This document shows, in pieces, positions 48,977-61,866 of a stretch of 64,000 nt of DNA (positions within the stretch are counted from its first letter, which is position 1; the number at the start of each line of letters is the position of its first letter). Where the stretch lies: the NCBI GenBank assembly GCA_037176845.1, contig JAYKXP010000002.1, forward strand, positions 248,001 through 312,000, written 5' to 3'. Source of the stretch: Paramarasmius palmivorus (Eukaryota; Basidiomycota; Agaricomycetes; Agaricales; Marasmiaceae). The notes under the pieces were generated by a model. That model saw only the letters and a list, made by a program, of their open reading frames with translations, was not told the origin of the DNA and searched no databases. A program made the translations under genes and the position numbers.

Positions 48977-49553
48977 ATGAAGCTCGCTATTAGCCTGATC
49001 AGCGTCTTCGTTACGGTCGCTTCAGCCCTTGCTCAAGCTAACGTCGGGATCATTAGCCCCACAGCCAACCTTAGTGTCTCTAACCAAGGCGCACGTCTCA
49101 TTTCCCTCTCCACGGTTATCAGCTAACTCTATTTCACACCCAAACAGTTGCTGAACATCACCTTAAACCCTGGACGTTCCGTGAAAGCATTTACGACCAG
49201 TATTACTGCCTACCTCATCCCTGCAGGCCAGTCTCAGCTTGTCGACGGACAACGCGTCAGTGGAATTCGGATTCTCGACAGTGCAGAACCGAACGTCCAA
49301 TTCCCCACCGACAGTGAGAATATTCACACCGCTGGATATGAGGTCGAAGTCGACCTCAGTAGGTGGAGTAATGCACTGGCGAATGGTGCAGAGACGCCGT
49401 GGAAGTTGTGGATCGAGGAGAAGTATACTGAAGCTTCGGTACGTTATATCCGCTGATGCGCTACAGACAAACGGTTCATGGATCATATCCTACAATTTAT
49501 AGCCATTTGACTTTGCGATTTGGGCCCAAGGCATCAATATCGAGCCGCAGTAG
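48977..49553 (+). CDS. Small secreted protein, copy 1 (convergent pair)
   Basis: Signal peptide MKLAISLISVFVTVASALAQ, then NVGIISPTANLSV. The second exon reads LLNITLNPGRSVKAFTTSIT and AYLIPAGQSQLVDGQRVSGI, and the last exon PFDFAIWAQGINIEPQ. Length is about 150 residues, predicted beta-rich. Intron 2 is GT-AG (64 bp). Intron 1 must end at 49147 and leave phase 0. By comparison with copy 2 the donor would be GC at 49091 (151 residues); a GT at 49076 would give 146 residues. No known domain recognised. Secretion is likely; function unknown. Confidence 0.72.
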
Positions 49554-49638
49554 GAGGTTTGGACAGCCTGAGGGATACTGCATCGAATAACGGTGCTGAT
49601 ATCTGGACCCATTTGGCATTACTCTCCGACATCAGCCC

Positions 49639-50200
49639 CTACTCGAGCACAATGTCCTGGTTCCAATACGCCGTATTGTAACCCTATGAATCGCATTAAT
49701 TCAGTCCCATGTAGACCAATTCTAACCGACATTCACTGACCGATAAACTCCCAAAACGTTCTTCAATTACTACTTTCCACGCGCCTGGGCTGACCGGCTG
49801 ACCGAAATACACTGCTAGCCCAATATCATCAATCTGATACGCGTCCGTTTCTGCGTTATTCCACGTCAGGACGACGTTCGGCTTCATGTCCTCTATGAGT
49901 TGAAGGGAACGTGTGTAAGATTTAGCTGCGGGTGCGTCGGAATTGGCAGAGATGAGTGAGACAGAAATAGAGTGAGTAGCCTCCTGGCGCCAACGGGATG
50001 GGTTGAAGGTTATGTTGAGAGGCTGGTAATGGGAATCAGTACTTCAGTTGAAGTACGAACAAGTGGAAGCAACGTACATCACGAATCCCATGAGTCTGTC
50101 CCTCGGTCGGCGCAATGATACCATAATTAGTGTAGTCTAGCTGAGCGCAAGCACTGGTGAAAATGGCAGAGAGGACGAGGCAACCAATGCCAAGCTTCAT
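49639..50200 (-). CDS. Small secreted protein, copy 2 (convergent pair)
   Basis: Paralogue of copy 1 pointing at it tail to tail, 85 bp apart. Three exons total 450 nt, giving 149 residues. Signal peptide MKLGIGCLVLSAIFTSACAQ, then NYGIIAPTEGQTHGIRD, PLNITFNPSRWRQEATHSIS, TWNNAETDAYQIDDIGLAVY, PGAWKVVIEERFGSLS and the last exon GYNTAYWNQDIVLE. The aligned blocks (GII.PT, LNIT.NP, W.V.I.E..) and shared intron positions show common descent, but sequence identity is modest. Both introns are GT-AG (55 and 57 bp). Function unknown. Confidence 0.75.
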
Positions 50201-51009
50201 GGTGGGGAATGAAAGGAAGGGGTGATGTGCTCGCGTATTTATGCAACTTGAAGCCAGTGATGCCAGATGGAATCCATCAGCAGATGTTTATCGCAATCGA
50301 GCAGACTGATTATGACTTGAAGATATCCGCATGAAAAGGCTTGAGACCTAGATCAACTGCTGGACATAGAAGCTGGTCAACTTGTGGTCAATGGTCTTGG
50401 AGATGACTGAATGGCCCAGTATCTGTGCCTTGAGACTTACTGCGGTGAATGGGTACTGCATAACATATTAACAGGGACTCCGCGACGCTTGCATACGGTA
50501 GAATCGCGAGTAATTGGTTCTTGGTCTAATGTCATCTTGAGATGGTGAGATTGAGACGAACTACATCTTCAGGTAACTACCTCGTACTCACCAAAGAATT
50601 ATACCGGAAGGCTAGATAAATAATCTCTTTTGCTAGTCCCGTGAGGCGAGAAACGTTTGACAGTGACTGCGTGAGTGGTAGTAACAGTGTCAGTTAGGGT
50701 AAGAACGCCTGTTCCCATCAATTTGAATTAGGCTTCGAATTGGTGGACGGCCGATGTCGATGAACCGCTAGACCGTACACGTGGAATTGGGCGACGATAG
50801 GTGAAATAAATATCCCCAAGCGTTCAAAGTACATATGCTACTTCCAAGAATCTGAGAAATGAGATGTACCATAACGGCGCACTGTATCTACTAGCGAAAT
50901 AGGAACGACAACACGAAGGTGGTAAGGTAAAGATGCAATCCTAGTAACGAACGAAAATATGGGTCAGATGAAGCACAAAACGAGTAGAAGTGATCCGAGA
51001 GTGGAGTGG
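50201..51009. other. Intergenic, no gene seen
   Basis: Promoter side of small secreted protein 2 and 3' flank of the large membrane protein. Confidence 0.5.
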
Positions 51010-53786
51010 TTATAGTTCTTCCCTATGCCTCGCCTCACTCTCCTCTAGTATTTTTATCGCTTGTTCCACCTGCTCTGAACTCTTCCCGATCACCACTTGA
51101 GCGGGGTCAACCTTGACGGCCTCTTCCTCTATAGGTAGGATAGAGAATGTGGGGTCTTCAGCTGAGGTACCTTCTGTCGCCTGAACGGGCTCCTTCAAAG
51201 GTATAGACCCTATCGCGATCGGTTCCGATTCCTTTTCAGTATCGAGAACGTTGCCGACAGGTGTTTCGTCAAACTTTTGCTTTTCGGTGACACCTTTGTC
51301 TCCTTCGACTTCAATCTTCGTCACTTCAAATTCCAGTTCTTCTCCTGTAACAACGCTTCTTCCGCGTCCCTTTATGGTCCTGACACGTATATTGAAACCG
51401 GCTACAAGATCGTCAAGCTCCTTTTGCAGCTCATCCAAAGCAGGAACCAACGGGTCGTCGACCTCAGCTTGAACTTCTCGAATATCCTTGTCAAAGCCTT
51501 CGTACGCTGCATCCACAAATGTCAGTCTCGTATTCCTTTTGATGGATTCATCTTCGTACCTCTCATTAAATCGTGATACCTCTGCCAGTCATCGTACGTC
51601 ACGTCCTCCAACCAAGCATAATCCAGACCAATATCAGCCTGAGCATCGCTAGCGATCCCTTTAATCTCGCCAGATGCCGCAAGACATTCGTTAACTTCCA
51701 TCTCACGCACTTCACGGTACCAATTATGTACGCGACTTCGCAGCTCGGTAACCTTTTCCTGGAAGCGGTCTTCGACGCGAGTGACCACCTGAGTCCATTT
51801 GCGGAGTTTTTCGTCGATGGCCTTTTGGTCTGCGCCAGGTTTGCCTTCAAAGAACGTCAGAATGAACAGTGGCACCACAGACTGACGAGTACATACCAGC
51901 TTTCTCTTCGCGTTTGACCCAGCCTTCTAAGCCACTCAAAAGCTTGTCGCCTTCCTTTTCCAAAGTGTCTAGAAGACCTTTGACCGGAAGGTCGTCAATA
52001 TGTGTGACGGGTCGCGTCGAAGTATACAGCTCTAGGATAGCGAGTTCCTCGGAGACGTTTTTGCCTGCAAAAGGTATCAGCCACCAACTCCTGATCACAC
52101 CAGTAAGTACTTACCAAGGATCTCGCCGGCGGCGACATCTCTCAGCACCTCCAGGAACTGCACTGTCTCCGTCATCTTCCCAACGATCCTCTGCAAGAGT
52201 TTCTCTTCCCATGCAGTATGCCTGTCCTCGATACGTTTCCTCTTCGCAGCAACTTCTTCTTTCTTAATGCGAGCCTTCTCAGCCTTCTCCTCCTCAGTCT
52301 CCTCATCTTCAACTGTCTGCGGCGGTGCAGCAGCATCAGCGCCATCGGGGGTCGCAGTAAAGACAGGTGGTGGCGGCGGATCGTCGAAGGCGGGTTCGTT
52401 CTCATTTAAACCAAGACCGGAAAGGAAGCTCTCGAGGTCGTCGTCAGCTACTTCAGTCTCGGTAGAAGCGGCCGAAGCAGTTTCGGAAGCGGAAGGCGAA
52501 GAGGCTGGTTCGGGTTCAGCAGGGGCAATAGTTGCTCGCACCTCAGCCTCTTTCTCCGGAGTTGATGAAGGAGAGATGGAGGCACTCGCAGCGACCACCG
52601 ATGACGCCGATTCTAGAGTTTCTGCCGCTTGGTCTGCGGTCACCGATGACGATGAAGATGATTCCGTTGACGTGGCGAGGACGGGTTCCTCAGGAATCTC
52701 TGGCGTCGGTACTTCGGCTACTGTGGACGCGGTGGTTGGCAAAACCTCGATCTCGGTGAACGTGGAGGTAGTCGAGGTCTCTTCGATCACAGTCGCCCTA
52801 GTCTCGTCACTAGACCCAGAACTCGACTTTATAGCCTCGGTAGTAGTAGTGGAAGACACGTTTTCTCCGGGTGTGCTACCGCTCAATTCGACGACCTTTT
52901 CCCAGATTCTCCAAACGTGCGGATCGACATAGATCCTCCTAAGCTCCCCAATCTGTTCACCGGCTTTGATCGCAAGCGGCTTTAGGGATTCCCAGGCCTG
53001 CAGGGCGTGTGGCTTAACGCGCACGTAAATGACATGGGAGTACTGTCTAAGGAGTGAAACCGCGCGGTCGACATGTGGTGAAGCTTGCCTGAGTTTGTTG
53101 GCAACAAAGTGAAGATAGAGGGTCGATTTGTGTAAGAATGGTTGTAGATATGGTTCAACGAACTTGTGCTGGAGCAAGTCGAGATATGGCTGAATATGTG
53201 GTTGAATCCATTGCTGGTATCTCGGTACCACAATGACCTCCCAGACTCGTTCCACCTGTTCCAGCAAACAATCCACGGCGCGTACCACATGGGGTTGAAT
53301 CCTCTCCTTCGCTGCCTCGGCGTATGGTGCCACTCGCCTTTGTGCCTCTTGTAGACGAACCACAGTCAGATGAATATTAGGATGTTCAAGGACGCGTTGA
53401 ATAGGTGGAATTATGTGTTCCTGAACTTGGGGTATAACGTATGGATCCAAAATATGCGTTTTATACTGTGATAATGAGCGACAGAGAGGGTTGTGAAGAG
53501 TCGTGTCGGAAGGACATGTTGAGAAGGCGTATAGGGTGAATACTGAAAGAGTAAAGAGCAAGAAAGTGTCGAGCCATCCTGCGCTGGATTTTTTCTTCTT
53601 CGACTTTGTCTTCGCGCTATTCTTCTGATTCTTGGTATTCTTGGTTAATGCGGTCGGTTCCTGCCTATCCTTTGTCGTGTGCTTCGTAGCCTTGGGCAAC
53701 GGCTGACTAGAGCTCGTTCTAGAGCCCATCCCCGACGGCGCAGCCGAATTTGCTGGAGGATTGGGTCGCTTTTTGTTCACGACCAT
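51010..53786 (-). CDS. Membrane-anchored helical-repeat / coiled-coil protein, unknown function
   Basis: Four exons total 2,622 nt, giving 873 residues with consistent phases. A Lys-rich N-terminus (KTKSKKKKSS, about residue 60-68) is followed by one hydrophobic helix WLDTFLLFTLSVFTLYAF. An amphipathic repeat region (about 100-310) keeps a P-x-[VI]-x-P spacing: PYVIPQVQEHIIPPIQRVLE, VVPRYQQWIQPHIQPYLDLL, KFVEPYLQPFLHKSTLYLHF and VRVKPHALQAWESLKPLAIK. This recalls perilipin/apolipoprotein-like 11-mer helices. A long Ser/Thr/Glu-rich disordered stretch then leads to a charged coiled coil (EEKAEKARIKKEEVAAKRKR). Helical C-terminal parts follow (KLRKWTQVVTRVEDRFQEKV, YREVREMEVNECLAASGE, DDWQRYHDLMRAYEG). 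I do not recognise a named family. A role at ER or lipid-droplet membranes is only a guess from the helices. Confidence 0.8.
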
Positions 53787-56700
53787 GGCCTACGCGAGTC
53801 CTGTGACGTGTTGAAGTGGTGGTGGTATGTGTCAAAGAGAGAAAGATTATGCTGCATCAATGACAATGTCGTGACGTGGAATCACTGCAGCTGCTCAGCG
53901 CTCAGCAACGAACGGAACATCAAGATGTCTAGATCTACTAATACACATCTACTCTAATGAAATATTTACAGGCAGGAAAGGATTGGGTATAGGGACTGCT
54001 CTAGTCTGTCTATCTCGACCTCTTGGTCCTGGCAGGTCTTGAATTTGAGGCTGGAATTTATCAGCGTCAGCTAGCTGGAAAAGACCTAAAACCAACCTAA
54101 AACCCTGTTGACCACCGCGATTCACTGTTTAAGGGAAGAATCGGCAGCTTCTGTGACTATAGCCTTCAGGCCTGGGCCCAAGAATGTCGGAGAATCAAGT
54201 GCATATGCATCCGAGGAGGATCTAGCATCTGTACAAAGGAATCACAGAGCGCTGAGCCCGAGCTGGAATCCTTGTGCTAGACTCGAATTCGGATTTGAGC
54301 GTCGCAAGCTAGTCAATCGTTTCAACCTATACCTTGCAAATCAGCGCAGTTCAAGAAAGCAAAAATGATGATTGATCCCGGCGCCCGTATATACTCAATA
54401 TCGGGTCGATACTAGGTCAGGGCATCCAAGTGCGGTATGGGTGCAAACCTTTTGGTTCAGCAGAATCTAAACCAATGATAAAGTTAAATACACCCGAACT
54501 AGCCTTATCCAGAGCGGGCGGAAAGAACGTTGGCCTCGACACTTTGAACTGTGAACAACGGACAACCTGGAATCAGTGAGAATGAGGATGGGTCCAGGAC
54601 GGCACACGTTGCAAACACCCAGTAAAAAAAGAATACTTACCGTTTATCATGATGAACGAGGAAAAGAGGTTATAAAACCACATTTTCCTGTGCATCAATC
54701 AGACTGATAAGGTGGTCATTGGCAATGGTACCTCAAGGGAGACGCCCATCGAGGTCGTGGGGAAATCAGGGTTCGGGAATATATCTTAGCGCCCACCTCT
54801 TTGTCCTCTACATCCTTCACCCCAATGTTAGCGCAATGCTCCGTCCATGGAATCAGGAGAGTAAACGGGTCTAGATAACCTTTTTGGGGGGTATGAATCC
54901 TGGTGAATCCTACGTTTCTATCGGAACTTGGTAGCCTGATATTCTGCAGAGATCTGATTCCTAAATTTACGACGCATGGTGACCATATTGACACGAACTG
55001 GCTTAGGACCAGAGACTCTGGTGTCTTCAATGATCACTCTTTTTCTTGGCATCCTGGTGGGGAAACACACGGATCTATTGATATCATTGAAAACCCTTGT
55101 TCCCCGAAACCGACACTCTCCATGATTCCAATGCGTACACCAATCTTGTATGTGACGGCTACAGTGGTCATAATGAACCCGTGAACAATTAGAATGCAGC
55201 GGGAACTCATCGGACCCTCGGACTCCACAAATGCTGAAGTCGATACGCGTTTCAAACTACTAAAAGTGCCAGTCTGTCTCCACCGCAACTCCACGATTTC
55301 TCTGCTCGTTCGTTCTGCTCTGTGCAGTGTCTCGCTATATGATGACGCCTTTCTCTTAGATTACATACCGCTGTGGTGTCGTCCCTGGATATTCAGTTCG
55401 CTGCGACTGCAACCGCTTCAGAACTTGACGATACACATCAAAGTTCATTTCTGGTGTGTCGTCACTCTAAGTCACTATTCTCCTTCTGGTCTAGGTGCTT
55501 TATTAGATGACAAAATGTCCTTGATCAACGGCGACGCGTCTCTAGAAGCAGTAAAGGCCCGGCTGTGGTAGCTCCCTTCAATTAAAGCTTTCTACCAAAA
55601 ACTTTCGTGCATCACACAAGCCCTTTCCGAGGCGGAATCCATTTTGAAATACGCATTAAGTATGTATATGAATTCGTCACTCTTTTGTTCAACAGCTTTC
55701 GCTGGTAATATCTTCCGTAGGCCTGGTTACAAAATTACTCGTTGGGTGGCCATTGATTCGAATGATAAAAATGTCAAGATACGGCAAAAAAAAGAGTAAA
55801 CAATTGCCGTTGACGCTGACAGACCCACAGATTCTCAGACGGCCTCCGCTTCATTTGTTTAAGGCAACATTAACCATTCCGAAGTCACCAATCTGATGAT
55901 TCCTTGAGGACTTTTGGGGTACGCTCATGTTTCATGTCCCCCCATCATGATGATCATCGTTCACCGAGTCCGGCTTGCTGAATCCCGCCCTCTCGCAGTC
56001 GTTCAGGCCCAGGAATCGAACCACAATCTCTGAAATTTCATTGATATCTTGATAAGTGACTCCTCGCCCTTCTTCACCCCAATTTTCGGAGCTTGTGCTA
56101 GTTCCGAACGTCCTACTACCCTTTCCCATCCTATACTCGTCCCTTCGAATTTCCCCGCAAGCGACTGTGATCTTCCTTGGAAATTAGCATGATATCAGAA
56201 CCATTATCATTGCCGACAAACGGGGAGCCAGTGGTACGGTACACGTGTCCCAGCGACAGCCATTTCCCGTCGACATCCTTCTGGTCTTACTGGGCGTGCC
56301 GTCGTTTCGCAGCGCAAATCTCCTTATGTCAAATTTCTTTTATCTCTAGCACGAGAAGCCTGCAGCTAGTCTCTCGAATCTTGAAGCGACTCACGCGGTC
56401 CATGACGCCCCAGCCCCTTTCAGTCGCTAGTCTAGTCTAAAGTCATGATTCCGCACCTATCAAATCACAATTTCACTGATAGGCACTCCCGAGACACTCC
56501 TTCGTTCGAAAGCCTTAGATGACCACAGGCTGGCTTGGGACTGTGACGTTTAGAACTCAAGTGCGATTGCTACCTGACTGATGATTCCACACCAGCGAGG
56601 TGACAATGGGCACTTGACCACCTGCTACTAGGCAAAACTAAGCCTGATGTTTCCGTTCCGCTGTCCAGATCTGTATCTCCGCCCCCTTATGTATAAACTT

Positions 56701-59080
56701 CGCGCATAATGGCAAACAAACGATTCCTATGGGTAAAAGGACCTTTGTCATGATCTCACAAGGGTTTTCGCGCAGATGCTTCGAAAATCACAATTACGCC
56801 GAATACACTCAGTAATTTTATTGTATGCCTCTACGAATTCCTTCTAGGCTGACGGGGTCTTCCAGACAAAACCAAATATTTTCTTAGACATGGACATGGT
56901 TGTTCCTTCCCAACGCCACATTAGGCTTGTTTTTTGGCACATGCCCTCATAGCAGTACATGTTTGTGATTCATGGACCTGTACCAATGCCTGAAGCATTA
57001 TCAGAGAGGTCCGCGAATTCCGGCGCCCACTGTATTGCTTTTGTCGCAGAATTCCGACCCGATGTACACAAGTAAGATCTATAATTTTGCTACGCGGAGC
57101 GAGCTCTTCCTTTGAATTTGCGTCGCCTGTCGCGACGCGAGTCTAGACAACGGATATTCGACAACGAATTTTCTGCATCGCTTTCCGAGTTTCAAGCAGT
57201 CAGTCAAAATTCCATCTCGTCCCGTTTATATTCATCGATTTCCAAGCAACGATTTAACTTTGACTTGACTTTTGGCAGGATGCATGCCTGTCATCAGTGT
57301 AGGTACGAACACAGCCATGACTCGCAGTCTTGTCTTGCCGTCAATCTTTGACAGCCAGACGTAGGGCCTCGGGCACCGACTGGTGGGAGTTTCCTGAGAA
57401 GGTAGTAGTAGTACGTTCTGAGTTTTACCGCTTTGTCGTCAGGGACTCGTGCCTGATCGAGCGTAGTGACTATGATGCTGCCCACGTATGGTTTATTCCC
57501 AGAGCCCTATCTCGAAGGCTTGTTCGGATTCATCATACCTGTAGTAGATGGCGTACTGGGTAACGGTTTGGTCCCACACTTGTGTTCTTTTTTTACTCGC
57601 TTATATGGTGAATGATGACCGCCTGTCTAAACCGTGTCCAACTCATTTGGCTCGGACAAGACTTGAGAAAAGATACAAATCCCGGTTGACTGATTGTGGA
57701 GTTGGTACTACTAGACTCCTACCGTAAAACAAAGGGTTGTCGCCGTTATGTAGTAACTACTCGACAATCAACGGATTGTCCACGCATCAGTGTTGCGCCT
57801 AGTACCACGCCACATTCATCACTTCACCCTTCCCTTTGTTTAGCGACCCCAGTGTTTCAACTCCCAGCCAATGGAAGTAGTCGGGTCACCCGATTTGGAA
57901 TGTACCGTGGACCAAGGAAAATCAAGAGCACAAAACCGCTCAAGACACCAAGGGGTGAAATGGGAGATCTCACAAACTCGTATATCCATTTGATACTCGT
58001 TGGTTTTGCTGTTCTAAGTTCGAACATTTGAAGAGTACATGAAAGCTTAACGGTTGAAATGTCAGAGTCATGATCGACGTTGAGTAGTAGACTCGCAACC
58101 GCATTAATATGACATCGCACGAAATTATCGGGTGGCGGCGTCCCATGGCTTCGGAGTCTTGGTGAACTCAACACACCCACGATATCATGAATTCGAAGGG
58201 GCGGCTGGCGGTAAAACTACCCTCAGCCACAGATGTCACGAGCCTGCAATGTTACTGTAGAGATACCAGGTGAATCCCTTGCGATTAGGGAGAGATAGTT
58301 ACCCTGTCATTCTGGAGACAACAGTTCGGACTGACCGACAAACACCGATATAATCTTGGTACCTTTCTTAGAGAAGAACCATCGTCATCCGAATCCTCTC
58401 AAGTTGGACCTGAGCACTTAGCAGGCACCTGTATATCCTATCGCGATTCCAAAGTATGTATGCCCTGCGTCATTCGCGGCCCTGCTAAGAGGGACGCTGG
58501 TCTCGCGCTGGTCGGTTTGCTGAGGATGTACTCAATTTCTCAAGAATTGAAAAGAGTATGCGAGATCCTACAATGTTTAAGGACATCCGCCGTCAGTGGG
58601 CCATCTGGTCCCCGTAATCGCTCGAATGAAGATTTCGACATCTGACCTTGTGAGTGGCGGAGGTCAAGGAAAGGTAGGAAAAGTGCCCCTCGTTCACTAG
58701 ACCAAGCTATCCGTATGCCAGCCAAATCTTGTCAGAGTCCGCCGTATCGACGATTAAGTCGACAAAGATCTCTAGAAAACAAGGCATCTGTGTGTCCCCG
58801 CGCATCGTGTCCCTGTGAATGGGTCGCGTTCGTTTACTCTGGCGTCTACATGGACTATGTATCCCTGCTTTTCCGAAAGGGGTGTAGGTTACTTTCGACT
58901 TTCGTGGTTGGATTTTTCGTCTCACTAAGTACTCATGCCAACAGATGCCAAAAAGGAAAGCCCTGAAATTTTCCAAAATGAAGTAATACAATACATCTGC
59001 AGCAGTGTGTTAGACACACGAACGTCAACTCAGACAAAAAAAGGTCTTTCGGTGATCTCACGCGGGACAAGAAACAAAGC
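53787..59080. other. Gene-poor region, no gene supported
   Basis: About 5.3 kb with only short unrelated frames on both strands, no recognised domain, tRNA, LTR or terminal repeat. Small open stretches such as 55932-56129 (-) and 56177-56440 (+) have no supporting splice pattern. It may contain decayed mobile elements, lineage-specific short genes or non-coding RNA. Confidence 0.45.
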
Positions 59081-60102
59081 CTAATCATCTTCAATTTCAG
59101 TCTCCTTCCACTTGAGGTGCCTTTCGTAAAATGCAAGCATCTGCGGGCAAACATGAGAACGAAGTTTGATAATAATGATAACGCAAAATGACCTTCTGAG
59201 GGAATTTGGCATTGCATGTCGATGAGACCAGCTTAACGCGTTCTCCGCCAAATTCATCGGTCCTACCAAAGAGTTGAGGACGAAACGCATATACGAGAGG
59301 TATAACTCACAGTCTGAAGTATACGGTAAGGTCCTTGCCACTATTCAGTGGTCGCTCTACTGTGTCGATGGTTCGGACCATATTCTCCCAGGATCCTAGA
59401 TTCATGTATTTCTTCATGGCTCGAGCATCCGCGATTTTCCCCTCGTCAACATCCATCTCGTCTCCTGATTCCGTTGATTGTGTGAGTCTAGAAAGTGCTC
59501 CTTTCTTCGCCTTTTTTGATGCTGGTTCCGATTTGCTTTCTTCTTCAGACATATCAGCCTCGTCGGCCTTGGATTTTCGGCCACGTTTCTTAGGAGCCGG
59601 GGAAGGTTCCGGAGATTCAGCAACACTAGATTTGCGAGGCCTCCCTCTTTTCACAGAAGCGCTTTCGGACTTTCGAGGTGCCTTCTTTGCATTTTCTTTC
59701 GCCCAGTACCGGTCAATCAATTCCCGTGCGTTCCTAGTAACAGGATGTTCTGAACAGGTTGATGAAAGAGTTGAAAATCACGTACTCTGCATCACTTTCG
59801 CTCACCCAGCTATTGTCGCTAGGGTTGTCGTACCCCTTCCACTTCACGAAATATGCCCATTCATTCTGCACAGTTCGCGTACATGAGACGCGTACTTCGA
59901 GCAAGAAAAGTACAAGTTCACGCACGGCTTTGAAACGACCCTTTTTCGCGTTCAAGATGGCCTCTATCTCATACTCTTCTTCGTCGCCTTCGCCTCCTTC
60001 ACTCTCCACTTCCTCAGCTGGCTTTGCACGTCCCTTGTCGTTTTTCTTGGAGGAAGTAGTAACTTCCATTTCCTCGCTGTCGGATACTACAGAACGAACC
60101 AT
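59081..60102 (-). CDS. HP1-type heterochromatin protein (chromodomain + chromoshadow)
   Basis: Reader of histone H3 lysine-9 methylation that packs silent chromatin in the nucleus. Five exons total 810 nt, giving 269 residues. The acidic N-terminus leads to the chromodomain YEIEAILNAKKGRFKA, NEWAYFVKWKGYDNPSDNSW and VSESDAENARELIDRYW. It keeps the aromatic cage positions (Tyr, Trp, and Tyr or a neighbour). A basic hinge follows (VKRGRPRKSS, PKKRGRKSK, SKKAKKG). The chromoshadow domain has GSWENMVRTIDTVERPLNSG, LTDEFGGERVKLVSS and FPQKMLAFYERHLKWKE. This is the usual length for fungal HP1/Swi6/HepA proteins. The chromoshadow domain mediates dimerisation. Confidence 0.92.
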
Positions 60103-61127
60103 TCGAGAATTTTCGGGGGAGAAGCAGAGACTGGAGGTTGGGGATGAGACGTTGGAATCGAGTTGAAGGAACAGAACCAACGACTCGTCACGTGTAGCAT
60201 GCCTTCTGTCATCACGTTTGTGACAATGGCAGTCACAATGCCTCTTTCTTTCCACCACGACCACAACAGGGATATATTCAATTCCTATGTTGCTCAACAT
60301 CATTCCTGTACGATCGTTTGTCATGAAGCCTTGCTTTCAAGTTCCTACACGTAGCTGTACGGCCGAATGACTGCTATATCCAGACAACAGTTTTTTATAG
60401 CCTTTTCTGCTAGTATATACCCGGCGAGTACTGACACTAGGTTCAAGAATAGTGTTGCCGACTTATTTGTCTATACTGCAGTTGTGTTCCTTTGTGGTAT
60501 TTGCACTCGACCAAGGACCATGGGAACTTTCTTGAATCCCATTTAAGTCTCTTAGCCTTTTTAAAATTTGATATGACTAGACCTCGGCAACGATTCGGGA
60601 ATCTGGGATCTCAAAGTCCGATTGTCCTGATTCTTCCTATTTTGGCTACCAACAATAAAGTTTTTATCCATGGAAGCGGTTCCGGGGTCCTACTACTTTT
60701 TGACCCAAAACTTGAACTGAAAGTCTCCCGTCAAAGGAAGATATGCATTCGTGTACAGCAACCCTTTCGAGTCGCGCTTCGCAAGTCATATTTGTGATAT
60801 AAACTGTGTTGCGTCGTATGGGCTGATTTTTTTTTTCGACTTTCGACTTTCGACTTTCTGGGACTTTGGTCTGTTCCTTTCTAGCTCCTTTTGTGGAGAA
60901 ATATCTACGGCAATTTTTTCCAGACCATTGTGTCAAGAGTACCAACTCTGTGCCTGATATGTAGTTCGGATTTCATCGCCTCACCAATGATCCCGATTCG
61001 CTAACAAACCCATTTCAACTCCAAGTCACGCAGGTTTCATGCGACCATATAAAGGACGCGATGATGATCCTCTACAATCATCCTCTTGATCTTATTCCTC
61101 TCCTTTGGCTTCGTCTTCTGTTTCCGG
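60103..61127. other. Divergent spacer of HP1 and MYND genes
   Basis: No supported gene. It holds three copies of TCGACTT-type heptamers (about 60835-60857) and a TATAAAG box at 61048-61054, 74 bp before the MYND protein ATG. Confidence 0.5.
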
Positions 61128-61866
61128 ATGCAAACCGTGCAGGTCATCAACCACCCGTGCACTTTGTGCTGCAATCCAACGTCGATGTGGTGTAGTCGTT
61201 GTCAGAGTGCTTGGTATTGTTGTCCAGAACATCTACAGTCGGTGCGTGTCACTTTGTGGCGAATACTATTCAATACTAATCAAACCATTTCGTGGGTTAG
61301 GACTGGCCGCGTCATCGAAAAGAATGTATACCTGCTTCCCACAGCACTAATGGCGGTTACAACGTCAACATGATCGCCACTCCTCCACCGGCCGAACCAC
61401 AGTACATCAGCGTGTCTGCTATTCTGTTTGCTCCTGAGGAGGGTAAGCATTGCCTCAAAATTGTCGCCCAGCACGTTAACGACGCCTATTTAATCCTTTA
61501 GAGCGACCACGCATTGTCACTGTCAATTGTCGGCCTGTGTCCCGTTCCTCTCACGGCGGAATGTGTCCAATACCCACTGTCCAGTCTTATTTCCCGGATG
61601 GCGTCTCAGAAGGCATTGTCCTGACCCAAGGTCTGAACGGAGAAGCTCTTCGTTTCCCTCTTCATCTATGGTACTCCCCGACGGCCCTTCAAAAAAATGC
61701 GCCTGTGAACCGCTCGATATACAACATAACCTCTGGGTCAGCCCCTAAGGCATGGTGCGGTCCTGTTGTGGTACTGAAGTATAACGGTTCTCGCCGTCAA
61801 GGCTACGCCGACGCTGGGTCAAACGACCTTCCCGCCCTCTCTGCATATTTCCTTGCTTACAAATAG
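61128..61866 (+). CDS. MYND zinc-finger protein
   Basis: Three exons total 621 nt, giving 206 residues. The MYND finger is at the N-terminus: CTLCCNPTSMWCSRCQSAWY, then CCPEHLQS-DWPRHRKEC across a 59-bp intron, with all seven Cys and the His of the C-C/C-C/C-C/H-C pattern. MYND fingers bind proline-rich peptides. The rest has SAILFAPEEERPRIVTVNCR, PTVQSYFPDGVSEGIVLTQG and KAWCGPVVVLKYNGSRRQGY and matches no domain I can name. Similar small MYND proteins are numerous in agarics. There is no SET domain, so it is not a methyltransferase. The start was chosen at the first ATG in the finger frame downstream of the TATA box. Confidence 0.85.

Noticed and set aside
55990..56030. tRNA-like T-loop (GGTTCGATTCC on the minus strand)
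   Set aside because: No acceptor or anticodon stems can be paired around it.
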